Source: an uncultured Flavobacteriaceae bacterium (GTDB lineage: Bacteria; Bacteroidota; Bacteroidia; Flavobacteriales; Flavobacteriaceae). From it: a stretch of 64,000 bases of DNA. How positions within the stretch are numbered: position 1 is the stretch's first letter; every line of letters starts with the position of its first letter. Positions 26,196 through 35,543 of this stretch are shown here, piece after piece. A program made the translations under genes and the position numbers. The notes under the pieces are model-generated. The model saw only the letters and a program-made list of their open reading frames with translations, had not been told where the DNA came from and ran no database searches. The stretch spans positions 62,001 to 126,000 of the forward strand of contig CANMSN010000011.1 in assembly GCA_947500585.1 (NCBI GenBank), in the 5' to 3' direction.

Positions 26196-29100
26196 ATGGA
26201 AAAACTTAAACTCTTATTGATTGCCTTATTAATAGGCTTTACGGGTACTTCATGGGCGCAAAGCAGTGTGTCTGGTGTTGTAACTGATGAACAAAATGTT
26301 CCTATTCCAGGAGTAAATGTACTTGTTAAAGGAACTTCTACTGGAGCAGCAACTGACTTTGATGGTAATTATCAAATTAATGCTAGTTCTGGAGATGTTC
26401 TAATTTTCTCTTATGTGGGTTTCCAGACTATGGAAGTTACATATTCAGGTCAATCACCTTTAAATGTTCAATTACTTGAAGATACTGCAAAACTTGATGA
26501 AGTGGTTGTTATTGGTTATGGTTCTGTTAAGAGAACAGATTTAACAGGAGCTGTTGCGTCTTTAAGTGCTGAAAATATTACAGAGCAAAAGAAGACCGAT
26601 ATTGGTCAAGCTTTACAAGGTAGAGTAGCTGGTGTAGATGTAAGGTCATTAAGTAACAAACCAGGTGCACCATTAAGTATTAGAATTAGAGGAAATACAG
26701 CCGTTAGAAATGACGATTATGTTGGTCGTGATGGTGCAAGCGATGACCCTACAGTTGATCGTGCAAAACCTTTATATGTTGTAGACGGTGTGTTTTTTGA
26801 AGATATTAATATTTTAAATCCTGCGGATATTCAGCAAATGGATATTTTAAAGGATGCTTCGGCAACTGCTATTTACGGATCACGTGGCGCTAACGGTGTG
26901 GTTATTATTACTACTAAAAGTGGTGTAGAGGGTAAAACAGTATTTACCTATGAGGCTACAATGGGAATCCGATCAGTAGCAAATGAACCTGACTATTTTA
27001 CAGGTGAGGAATATTTAAATTTTGTTAATGATGTAATAAGGAGTAGAGAGTGGGTAAAAGGTTTCAGTTCCGGTACACCTACAGTAGCTGATTATAATAA
27101 TATTGATGTAGGAGCTTTTATTTCTAATGAGATACAAACATCAAATGAAGAAGCAAATAATGCTGCAAACGGACGCTTTACCAATTGGATAAAAGATTAT
27201 CAAAAAACAGGAATCCAAACCAGTCATAATTTAGGTATGTCAGGTGGTACAAATGGCTTAGTTTATAATGGTAGTATAGGTTATTTGAGTGATGAAGGTG
27301 TTATAGGTATAGAAGGTTTTGAACGCTATAATTTAAGTGCGTCACTTTCTAAAAGAGTGTCGGATAAATTTACTGTTGGCTTAAAAACATATTTAGCTTT
27401 TTCTGAACGTGAAGAAGGGAGTAGAGAATTGTATAGAAGTACACAAAGATTACCACCCACAGTAAATTCTCGTGATGAAGATGGGAATATTATATTATTT
27501 CCAGATGATCAAGATTTACGTTTTACTAATCCTTATTATGATGCAACAGGTGCTTGGCGAGTAAACACAAAATCTATGGATGTTATAGCCAATGTATTTT
27601 TAAATTATAAGCCTACAGATTGGCTTAGTTTTAAAACACAGTTTGCTCCTAATATAAAAAATACCAGATTTGGTGAGTATAGAGGCTTGTATACAAAAGC
27701 AGCACGTAATGATCCAAGTAGAATACAATCTCACTATGATTCTTATTTTAATACTTCATATACTTGGGATAATATTGCAGATTTTAATTTCGATGTTACA
27801 GAAGGGCATAATTTAAAAGCGACACTTATTTCTTCAGTATATTATAATCAACGTGAATGGAGTAATATAGAAACTCGGAATTTTGATACTGATGCTTATT
27901 TGTTTTATAATACAGAGTCTGGAACAGATATAAGAGACAATGATACGCAGTACGTAAAAGAAACATTAGCCTCATTTGCAGCAAGAGTAAATTATAGTAT
28001 TCTAGATAAATACCTTTTTACGTTTACTGGTAGATATGATGGTTCATCTAAACTAGCACCAAATAACAAATGGGATTTCTTCCCATCAGCAGCTTTCGCA
28101 TGGAAAATAATAGATGAAGATTTTATGCAAAACGCTGACTGGTTAACTAATTTGAAATTACGTTTAAGTTACGGTGAATCTGGAAATGATACATCTGCCC
28201 AAGCATATGGTACTTTAGCTTTTTTAGGTAATAATGATTATCTATTTGGAGGTAACCTAGCTAATGGGGTAACTGTATCTGGGTTTCCTAATTTTGGTTT
28301 AGGCTGGGAACGTTCTAAAGAGTTTAATATTGGTTTAGATTTAGGGATTCTACAAAATAAAGTACGATTAGGTTTAGAAATATACAATAAGAAGACCGTT
28401 GGTAGTATTTTTGATAGATTATTGTCTCCAATTACTGGGTATTCTGATGCAGTTGGTAATTTTGCATCTGTACGTAATAGTGGTGTTGAAATCACTTTAA
28501 ATACACGTAACATACAAACTAATAATTTCAGTTGGACTACTGATATTAATTTTGCTAGAAACAAAAATGAGATTTTGAAATTAGATGGTGAATTGGAACT
28601 AATACCATACGAAAATCATGGTGTTTTACAAGTAGGACAACCTGCTGATGCTATTTGGGCTCTAGAGCCGATTGGTATTTGGCAATTAGATGAAGCTGCT
28701 GAGGCAGCAGTATACAATAGTTTCCCAGGTCGTTATAAGTTTAATGATATAGATGGTGATGGCGATTTGGATAATGATGATAAAAAAGTATTAGGGCAAT
28801 TATCTCCAGACTGGACAGCAGGTATGACGAATACGTTTAGATATAAAAATCTTGACCTTTCGGTTCAGTTAATTACAAGACAAGGTAGTTTTGGACATTC
28901 AGAATTTAACCAACTTTCCGTACCATGGCAAGGTGATGATGCAAAATTTAACAAGGTTGATGCTGATTACTGGACACCTAATAACCCAGATTCTAAAAAC
29001 CCAGCATTGGAATATGGAGCAAATGACGACTGGTATTATACAGATTTTGATTTTGTTCGTATTGGTAACATAGGTTTAGGTTATCAATTTTCGCAGGCAA

Positions 29101-29267
29101 TGTTAGATAAGTTAAAAATGTCCAGTTTACGTTTTACACTCGATATTCAAAATCCGTTTACTTTTACAGATTATTATGGTTCAGATCCTGAAACAGGGCT
29201 TCAGAACAACTACAATGGAGGATATTTGGTCAAAACCATATTATTTGGTCTTAAATTATCTTACTAA
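26196..29267 (+). CDS. susC: SusC-like TonB-dependent outer-membrane transporter
   Basis: 1023 residues from the ATG at 26196. An upstream in-frame ATG (26151) would put 15 extra residues before the signal peptide and lies before the -7 box, so it is rejected. The signal ends GTSWAQ. A carboxypeptidase-regulatory-like domain follows (SVSGVVTDEQNVPIPGVNV, residues about 25-110). Next are the TonB box KLDEVVVIGYG and the plug with IRIRGN, VDGVFFEDI and SATAIYGSRGANGVVIITTK. The rest is the 22-strand barrel. It imports oligosaccharides through the outer membrane with its SusD partner 20 bp downstream. There is no STN domain, consistent with control by the HTCS at 47568 and not by an anti-sigma system. 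Confidence 0.97.
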   Translation: MEKLKLLLIALLIGFTGTSWAQSSVSGVVTDEQNVPIPGVNVLVKGTSTGAATDFDGNYQINASSGDVLIFSYVGFQTMEVTYSGQSPLNVQLLEDTAKLDEVVVIGYGSVKRTDLTGAVASLSAENITEQKKTDIGQALQGRVAGVDVRSLSNKPGAPLSIRIRGNTAVRNDDYVGRDGASDDPTVDRAKPLYVVDGVFFEDINILNPADIQQMDILKDASATAIYGSRGANGVVIITTKSGVEGKTVFTYEATMGIRSVANEPDYFTGEEYLNFVNDVIRSREWVKGFSSGTPTVADYNNIDVGAFISNEIQTSNEEANNAANGRFTNWIKDYQKTGIQTSHNLGMSGGTNGLVYNGSIGYLSDEGVIGIEGFERYNLSASLSKRVSDKFTVGLKTYLAFSEREEGSRELYRSTQRLPPTVNSRDEDGNIILFPDDQDLRFTNPYYDATGAWRVNTKSMDVIANVFLNYKPTDWLSFKTQFAPNIKNTRFGEYRGLYTKAARNDPSRIQSHYDSYFNTSYTWDNIADFNFDVTEGHNLKATLISSVYYNQREWSNIETRNFDTDAYLFYNTESGTDIRDNDTQYVKETLASFAARVNYSILDKYLFTFTGRYDGSSKLAPNNKWDFFPSAAFAWKIIDEDFMQNADWLTNLKLRLSYGESGNDTSAQAYGTLAFLGNNDYLFGGNLANGVTVSGFPNFGLGWERSKEFNIGLDLGILQNKVRLGLEIYNKKTVGSIFDRLLSPITGYSDAVGNFASVRNSGVEITLNTRNIQTNNFSWTTDINFARNKNEILKLDGELELIPYENHGVLQVGQPADAIWALEPIGIWQLDEAAEAAVYNSFPGRYKFNDIDGDGDLDNDDKKVLGQLSPDWTAGMTNTFRYKNLDLSVQLITRQGSFGHSEFNQLSVPWQGDDAKFNKVDADYWTPNNPDSKNPALEYGANDDWYYTDFDFVRIGNIGLGYQFSQAMLDKLKMSSLRFTLDIQNPFTFTDYYGSDPETGLQNNYNGGYLVKTILFGLKLSY

Positions 29268-29287
29268 TTTTTAAACTACATAAAAAG

Positions 29288-30958
29288 ATGAAAAAATTAA
29301 AAAATATAAAATATACCACATACATACTAATTTGTATGATGCTATTTAGTGCTTGTAATGACTTTATAGAAGAAGATATTTTCTCTGGTATTACAAGTGA
29401 GAATTTTATTACTGAAGATAATGCGGATCAATTAGTGGTTGGTATATATACTCAGGTACGTACAGTTTATAAAAATTATGGCTACAAATTTGAAGGAACT
29501 GATATATTTACAAGTAGAAATGATGTAACTTCTATTAGTCCTTCAAATGATTACGTTGGTTTGCAGCCTTCAAATACTAATGGTGTTTGGTCTAATAATT
29601 ATGATGTTATTGCAAAGGCAAATACAGCAATTAATCGTTACGAAAACCAAATAAGTTGGAGTGATGGTCGATTAACAGAAAGAGCTTATGGTATTGCACA
29701 AGCAAGAGCTCTAAGAGGACTAGCTTTTTTTAATTTAGTACAGCAATTTGGAGGAGTAGTTATAGATTTAGAAGAACCTGTTAGTATCCGATCAGATTAT
29801 ACAAGATCTACAGAAGAAGAAACTTATAATCAAATTATTGCAGACTTAGAAGCAGCCATTCCAGATTTAGAAGACAATCCTGAAACTGGAAGGTTTTCAA
29901 AAAGAGCAGCACAACACTTATTAGCTGAAGTTTATTTAACCAGAGCTTATACAACGTTTGGCTCAAGTGCAGACTATACTACAGCTGCAGCACTTGCAGA
30001 ATCTGCTATTGGGGGATATGATATTAGAAGCCAAACTTTCGCTCAGGTATTTGCTTATGATAACCAAGTAAATGATGAGGTACTGTTTGCAGCACAATGG
30101 GGGAATGAAGGTGATGCAGAAAATAAAAATAACAATAAGCATGCTATGTTTATGTATCAAGTAGCTAATTTGCCTGGTATTAATAGAACAACAACACCTT
30201 ATGGATTTAGTATCGGTAGTCCTATGCCAACTCCTTTTTATTATTCTTTATTTGCAGATAACGATACGAGAGAGGATGCAACTATACATCGTGCTTTAAT
30301 AGCTGATGGTGATGCAACATGGACAAATCTTGCAGGAGATGTAGTTTTAGACAATATTGTGGCTGGAGATACTATTGTGTATTTTCCAAAAGTAGCTTTA
30401 GATGCTACAGAATTAGCAGAACGTTTAGATCGGTATTGGGTTTATCAACCAGATCAATATTTATGGGGAACTCCAGATGATATTCCAGGAGTTAACTATA
30501 CATATTCAAGAAACCCAGAGCTCACAAACTTTCCTATTTTCAAAAAATTTGAAGATGAGGATTTTAATGAGGATGAAGAAGGTGCTCGTGATACCTTTAT
30601 ATTCAGAGTAGCTGAAACACATTTAATTGCTGCCGAAGCTTACTTAGGCGCAGGTAATTCTAGTTCAGCGTTAACTCATATTAATAGAGTTAGAGAACGC
30701 GCCACAGGAGTTGCTAATGAGTATACATCAGTAACCATAGATGATATCTTAAATGAGCGCGCTTTAGAACTTGCAGGTGAGGACAACAGATGGGCCGTTT
30801 TAAAAAGAACTGGTAAATTGGAAGAAAGGATTGAGCTTTATAATCCACATGTAATAGATCATGGTGCCTTTGATGCTGCAACTCATTTATTGCGCCCAAT
30901 TCCTAATCAGGAATTAACTCTTTCACCTGATACTATGACACAAAATCCTAATTATTAA
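29288..30958 (+). CDS. susD: SusD-like glycan-binding lipoprotein
   Basis: 556 residues, lipobox LFSAC (Cys23), so an outer-membrane surface lipoprotein that caps the SusC barrel. Typical RagB/SusD features are DNADQLVVGIYTQVR, the TPR-helix segment AQARALRGLAFFNLVQQFGGV, FSKRAAQHLLAEVYL, HLIAAEAYLGAGNSSSALTHINRVRERA and the C-terminal LLRPIPNQELTLSP. It binds and presents the target oligosaccharide. Its gene starts 20 bp after susC and ends before a strong hairpin terminator, so susC-susD form a two-gene transcript with limited read-through into the right enzyme block. Confidence 0.97.
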   Translation: MKKLKNIKYTTYILICMMLFSACNDFIEEDIFSGITSENFITEDNADQLVVGIYTQVRTVYKNYGYKFEGTDIFTSRNDVTSISPSNDYVGLQPSNTNGVWSNNYDVIAKANTAINRYENQISWSDGRLTERAYGIAQARALRGLAFFNLVQQFGGVVIDLEEPVSIRSDYTRSTEEETYNQIIADLEAAIPDLEDNPETGRFSKRAAQHLLAEVYLTRAYTTFGSSADYTTAAALAESAIGGYDIRSQTFAQVFAYDNQVNDEVLFAAQWGNEGDAENKNNNKHAMFMYQVANLPGINRTTTPYGFSIGSPMPTPFYYSLFADNDTREDATIHRALIADGDATWTNLAGDVVLDNIVAGDTIVYFPKVALDATELAERLDRYWVYQPDQYLWGTPDDIPGVNYTYSRNPELTNFPIFKKFEDEDFNEDEEGARDTFIFRVAETHLIAAEAYLGAGNSSSALTHINRVRERATGVANEYTSVTIDDILNERALELAGEDNRWAVLKRTGKLEERIELYNPHVIDHGAFDAATHLLRPIPNQELTLSPDTMTQNPNY

Positions 30959-31012
30959 TAGCGGATTAAATAAATTTAAAAGTAGTTTTTTGAGTTAGTT
31001 TTAGTTTAATTT

Positions 31013-31047
31013 ATAGGCAGACGAATATTTGTCTGCCTATATTTTTA
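31013..31047 (+). terminator. Intrinsic terminator after susD
   Basis: A perfect 10-bp stem, ATAGGCAGAC (31013-31022) and GTCTGCCTAT (31031-31040), with an 8-base loop followed by ATTTTTA. It lies 55 bp after the susD stop and 83 bp before the next gene, and should end or weaken the susC-susD transcript. Confidence 0.85.
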
Positions 31048-31129
31048 TGGCTTGAATTATTTTTTCAAAGTTTTTTAATGATACAGCGTAATTTACAATT
31101 AGTATCTACTCAGATTTTATAAATTATAA

Positions 31130-33187
31130 ATGATAAAAATATTCAACATAAAAATATCACAGCTTTTAAGCTTTTTTTTAAGTGTTTTATTTCTGTCTTC
31201 TTGTTCCAAACCAGACCCAAAAATATATTATTTAATTAAAGGAGATGATATAGATAAAGTTGAATTAAGTGTTATTAACGATTTAAAAAATGACTTATCT
31301 AAAGTTTTAGAAAACGAAATTCACCTTATTTCTGAAACTGATGAATTACCTAATGATGGTGTCTTTTTTCTTTTAGGAACTCCAGAGTCTAATAGCTTAA
31401 TTAAAGATTTGTCAGCCCAAAATAAGATAAGTCTTTCCAAAGAAATACCAGGGTCTAGAGGAGGTGTCTGGTCTAAAGTGAAACTTTCAAATGGTGAAAA
31501 CGCTATTGTAATTGGAGGTTCAGATGTACAAGGGTTTCAATATGCTGTTTATGATTATACACAACAAGTTTTAGGGATAGACCCTCTTGAATATTGGACA
31601 GGAAAAACACCAAATGCAAAAACTGAAAAAGATATTTTCAATTTTGAAAACAAAACCATTACACCACCAAAAGTACCTATTCTGTGTTATTTTGAAAATG
31701 ATGTAGATGAGTTGGCAAACTACAGAGGAAAATTATTGGAATACGATTGGGAGAGTTATACAGAAATGATTAATTCATTGGTCAGGTTACGCTATAATGC
31801 CATTCAGTTTTTCGATATGCTAGGTCGACCAGAGTTTTTCATACGACCAGAATATAAATCACTAGTACCTGATTATCAAATGGATATTGATTATCTAGAT
31901 AAGATGATTGATTATGCCCAAGAAAAAGGCATGAAAGTACAAATAGATTTCGCATTGGGTTATCAAATTAAATCTTTTTCTGAGGAAAAGGCAGCGTGTT
32001 GGACATTGTATAAAGATGATTGGGTTGAAGCTTGGAAATATTATTTAGAAAACACACCGTTGGCTAAAACGGATATTTTCGTATTAAGATCAAGAAACCA
32101 GGTTTGGGATTGGGAATATAAAAGCAGTTGTGGTGAAGATAAAATAGAGGTGTTCAACGACGCTTACAAAGTATTTAGTGATTTGGTAGATGCATATAAA
32201 CCTGATGCTAAAAAGGTGCTTATTTGTTATTCTGATGGTATGGAGATGTTTAATGAAGGATTTGACCCACCAAAGGATTGGATTGTAGCATGGTCAGACC
32301 ATGGTTTTGGCGACTTTAAATTTATGCCCAAAAGCACTAAAGGTCATGATTTTGGCACTTATATGCATGCCGGATTTTGGTTAAACCATACGGTTCATAA
32401 TCCCTATCCAAAAAAAGTAGATTCTTTAATGAAATACATGTTTAAAAACTATGAAGCAGACAAGTATTGCATGGTTAATGGTCAAAATTTTAGACCTTTT
32501 TTATTGAACCTTGAAGCATATAGTGCAGTTTGTAATAATCCAGATGAATTTAATGGCGATGCTTTTTATAAAACTTGGACTGGGCGTTATTTTGATGAAG
32601 AAGCTGCTAAATACGCAGTTTCATCTATGAAGTATTTGCATAAAGCCCAAGAAAACAGAAAAGGTTATGTAGAGCATTTGTGGGAAATACGCGAAGCTAT
32701 TGCATATTTATCAAATGCGCCAATAGTGCGCCCAGGAAAAACACCAGTGACATACACTTTTGAACGAGTTGAGAACGATTTAGAAAACACAAAACTTGTT
32801 GAAGCTAATTTAAATAAGGCGTTAGAAGCAGCTGAAATTGGATTAGAAAAATCAAATTCTAAAAACAATTTTTATCATGCTTATATTTATTTACCAACAC
32901 TTATATATTCAGATTTAATTGCTTTTGAACGAACGTTACATCGTATGTCCGTTTTAAAAAGAGCATTTGAAACTACAAAAAACCAAAAAAACTTAGAAGA
33001 AGCAAAAAGTTTAATTTCTGATGCTCAAGAGCAACTTGAAACTATATATAAACATAGAACAGATGGTGATTTAGATGAGAAATGGAAAAATTGGTATTCA
33101 ATAAAAATAAGAAGACAGAATAATGGTTTTCCAACCACGAAAATGTTAAAAGACATTGAAGCGAACTTAAATAATCTGTCATTTTAA
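31130..33187 (+). CDS. Divergent GH115-like lipoprotein
   Basis: 685 residues, lipobox FLSSC (Cys25). An N-terminal domain (about 30-160) ends IVIGGSDVQGFQYAVYDYTQ, like the small N-terminal domain of GH67/GH115 glucuronidases. A TIM-barrel-like region follows. The segment DWIVAWSDHGFGDFKFMP then GTYMHAGFWLNHTVHNP lines up with LVWTDDNYGYIRQLS and GVYYHTSYWGRPHDY of the true GH115 at 42713-45673 in the same locus. It lacks the large C-terminal regions of that 986-residue enzyme. I read it as a shortened, distant GH115-clan protein, perhaps an alpha-glucuronidase of changed specificity or an undescribed family. The catalytic residues are not certain. It starts the right enzyme block. Confidence 0.6.
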   Translation: MIKIFNIKISQLLSFFLSVLFLSSCSKPDPKIYYLIKGDDIDKVELSVINDLKNDLSKVLENEIHLISETDELPNDGVFFLLGTPESNSLIKDLSAQNKISLSKEIPGSRGGVWSKVKLSNGENAIVIGGSDVQGFQYAVYDYTQQVLGIDPLEYWTGKTPNAKTEKDIFNFENKTITPPKVPILCYFENDVDELANYRGKLLEYDWESYTEMINSLVRLRYNAIQFFDMLGRPEFFIRPEYKSLVPDYQMDIDYLDKMIDYAQEKGMKVQIDFALGYQIKSFSEEKAACWTLYKDDWVEAWKYYLENTPLAKTDIFVLRSRNQVWDWEYKSSCGEDKIEVFNDAYKVFSDLVDAYKPDAKKVLICYSDGMEMFNEGFDPPKDWIVAWSDHGFGDFKFMPKSTKGHDFGTYMHAGFWLNHTVHNPYPKKVDSLMKYMFKNYEADKYCMVNGQNFRPFLLNLEAYSAVCNNPDEFNGDAFYKTWTGRYFDEEAAKYAVSSMKYLHKAQENRKGYVEHLWEIREAIAYLSNAPIVRPGKTPVTYTFERVENDLENTKLVEANLNKALEAAEIGLEKSNSKNNFYHAYIYLPTLIYSDLIAFERTLHRMSVLKRAFETTKNQKNLEEAKSLISDAQEQLETIYKHRTDGDLDEKWKNWYSIKIRRQNNGFPTTKMLKDIEANLNNLSF

Positions 33188-33197
33188 ATATAAAAAA

Positions 33198-35522
33198 ATG
33201 AAACAAAAACAACTTCTAAAAAGGAGCATTTTTATAATAAGTATTATATGTATTCTTCTGGCGTCATGTAAAAAGGAGCGCGTACTTTCTAAAGAAAAAA
33301 AGCAAGCTATAAATTTTGTAGATAAAGTATATCCTTTGTTAGATACTGAAAATTCAAGGTGGTTTTTCTTCTCTTCAGCCAGTCGTCCTTTTGGTATGGT
33401 AAATTTAAGTCCAGACACACAAATTGGAGGTGCTTGGGGAAGTGGTTATCGTTACAATACAGATACCATAAAGGGGTTTAGCCATATTCATGCGTGGCAA
33501 ATGTCGGGCATTTCAGTTATGCCAGTTACAATTTCAGAATCTAATAAAAAGACTGTTTATAACGACTTTTATTCTAAATTTAGTCATGATACCGAAAAAG
33601 TAGCTCCAGGATATCATTATGTAGAACTTGATAGATATCAAATAACATTAGAATTAACAAGCACAAAACGTACTGGTTTTCATCAATATACATTTCCAGA
33701 AAATGAGCAGGCATCAATATTATTTAATCTTAATACGATGTTGGGACCTTGTGAAAATATTGATGGTACATTAGAAAAGAATAGTAATAATGAGCTCTCT
33801 GGTAAAGTAGTTATGAAATCAACGAAACGTCGTCCGAAACCATTAACAGTTTACTTTAAAGTTAAATTAAATAATGACATAGAATCTATTGAAAAAGACA
33901 GTCTATCTGGAAATTATCTGATAAATTTAGATGCTCCAAAACAGAACGTACTTATGAAAGTTGGTATTTCATATACTTCTTTAGAAAATGCCAATAATAA
34001 TATTAAAGAAGAATTGCCACATTGGGATTTTGATGAGATTGTTAAACAATCGAAAACAGAATGGAACGATGTGTTAGGTAGGATAGAAGTAGAAGGCGGA
34101 ACAGAAAGTGATCAGAGACGTTTTTATACAGATTTATGGCATGCATTGCAGGGTAGAAGAATTATTAGTGATGTTAATGGTGCCTACCCAGATAATACAG
34201 GAGAGCAATTTAAGGTTGGGCAATTACCACTAAACGAAAATGGTAAACCAAAGTTCAATCATTATAATTCCGACTCATTTTGGGGTGCACAATGGACGCT
34301 TAATACGCTTTGGGGGCTTGTTTATCCAGACATTATGGAAGAATTTGTACATTCTTTAATGCAATATTATAAAGATGGAGGTATGATACCTCGTGGTCCA
34401 TCAGGAGGAAATTATACCTATGTAATGACTGGAGCATCTTCTACACCATTTATTGTAAGTGCTATTCAAAAAGGGATTATAAAAGATGATTTAGAAGGCA
34501 TTTATCAAGCCTTAAAGAAAAACCACATACCTGGTGGTATTATGGAAAAAGCTGGTTACGAGCATAAAACAAATTTAGGTGGTGGTCTTAAATATTATAT
34601 AAAAAATGGATATGTGCCATATCCCATTCCTGAGGGCAAATTTGCAGGTCATCAAGATGGTGCCAGCCTTACTATGGAATATGCTTATCAAGATTGGACA
34701 TTAGCTCAATTGGCTAAAAAACTAGGTCATGAGGAAGACTACAATTATTTTGTGAAGCGTTCTGAAAATTACAAAAAAGTTTATGATGAATCTTCTGGTT
34801 GGATGCGCCCAAAAAATGTAAATAACATGTGGTTAAAGGATTTTGACCCTTATGCTTACAAAATAGGATTTGTAGAAGCCAATGCAACACAAGGCACATG
34901 GTTTGTACCCCATAATTTAAATGGTTTAGCAGAATTGATGGGTGGTCAAGAAGAAGCCATTACAAAATTAAATCAGCAATTTGAAGTTGCTAGTAAACTA
35001 GGTTTTACTGCAGGCACATCGCATGACCTTGAAGAACACCCAGAATATAGAAGAATTCCAATCAACTATGGCAATCAGCCCTCTATGCAAACAGCATATA
35101 TTTTTAATAAATTGGGCAGACCAGATCTAACGCAATATTGGAGCCGTAATGTTATTGAAAAAGTGTTTAGCGGTTTATCACCAGCATCGGGCTATAATGG
35201 TGATGAAGATCAAGGATTAATGGGAAGTTTAAGTGTTCTCATGAAAATAGGCTTGTTCCAAATGAATGGAGGAACTGAAGAAAATCCATCATATCAAATA
35301 GGAAGCCCTATTTTTGATAAAATTACTGTTACGTTACATCCAAGATATTATTCAAATGAAGTTTTTACCATAAAGACCATAAATAATAGTCCAACAAATG
35401 TTTATATTTATAAAAAGACTTTGAATAATCAACTGGTTGAAGACTATAATATTTCACATAGTGATATTGTTAAAGGTGGCGAATTGGTTATAGAAATGAC
35501 TAATACAACAGATCAGCATTAA
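33198..35522 (+). CDS. GH92 alpha-mannosidase-like lipoprotein
   Basis: 774 residues, lipobox LLASC (Cys24). Family signatures: SRPFGMVNLSPDTQ and GSGYRYNTDTIKGFSHIH near the N-terminus, DSFWGAQWTLNTLWGLVYP, then VEANATQGTWFVPHN with Glu560 in the position of the general acid, and GYNGDEDQGLMGSL with Asp669 and Asp671 as the usual catalytic-base pair. The common GNEPS segment reads GNQPS. GH92 enzymes are calcium-dependent exo-alpha-mannosidases acting by inversion. It lies 10 bp after the GH115-like gene. The key acids are kept, so it is probably active, but the altered motifs leave room for a non-mannose alpha-glycoside substrate. Confidence 0.88.
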   Translation: MKQKQLLKRSIFIISIICILLASCKKERVLSKEKKQAINFVDKVYPLLDTENSRWFFFSSASRPFGMVNLSPDTQIGGAWGSGYRYNTDTIKGFSHIHAWQMSGISVMPVTISESNKKTVYNDFYSKFSHDTEKVAPGYHYVELDRYQITLELTSTKRTGFHQYTFPENEQASILFNLNTMLGPCENIDGTLEKNSNNELSGKVVMKSTKRRPKPLTVYFKVKLNNDIESIEKDSLSGNYLINLDAPKQNVLMKVGISYTSLENANNNIKEELPHWDFDEIVKQSKTEWNDVLGRIEVEGGTESDQRRFYTDLWHALQGRRIISDVNGAYPDNTGEQFKVGQLPLNENGKPKFNHYNSDSFWGAQWTLNTLWGLVYPDIMEEFVHSLMQYYKDGGMIPRGPSGGNYTYVMTGASSTPFIVSAIQKGIIKDDLEGIYQALKKNHIPGGIMEKAGYEHKTNLGGGLKYYIKNGYVPYPIPEGKFAGHQDGASLTMEYAYQDWTLAQLAKKLGHEEDYNYFVKRSENYKKVYDESSGWMRPKNVNNMWLKDFDPYAYKIGFVEANATQGTWFVPHNLNGLAELMGGQEEAITKLNQQFEVASKLGFTAGTSHDLEEHPEYRRIPINYGNQPSMQTAYIFNKLGRPDLTQYWSRNVIEKVFSGLSPASGYNGDEDQGLMGSLSVLMKIGLFQMNGGTEENPSYQIGSPIFDKITVTLHPRYYSNEVFTIKTINNSPTNVYIYKKTLNNQLVEDYNISHSDIVKGGELVIEMTNTTDQH

Positions 35523-35543
35523 TTAAAGAAGATTTAGAATACT

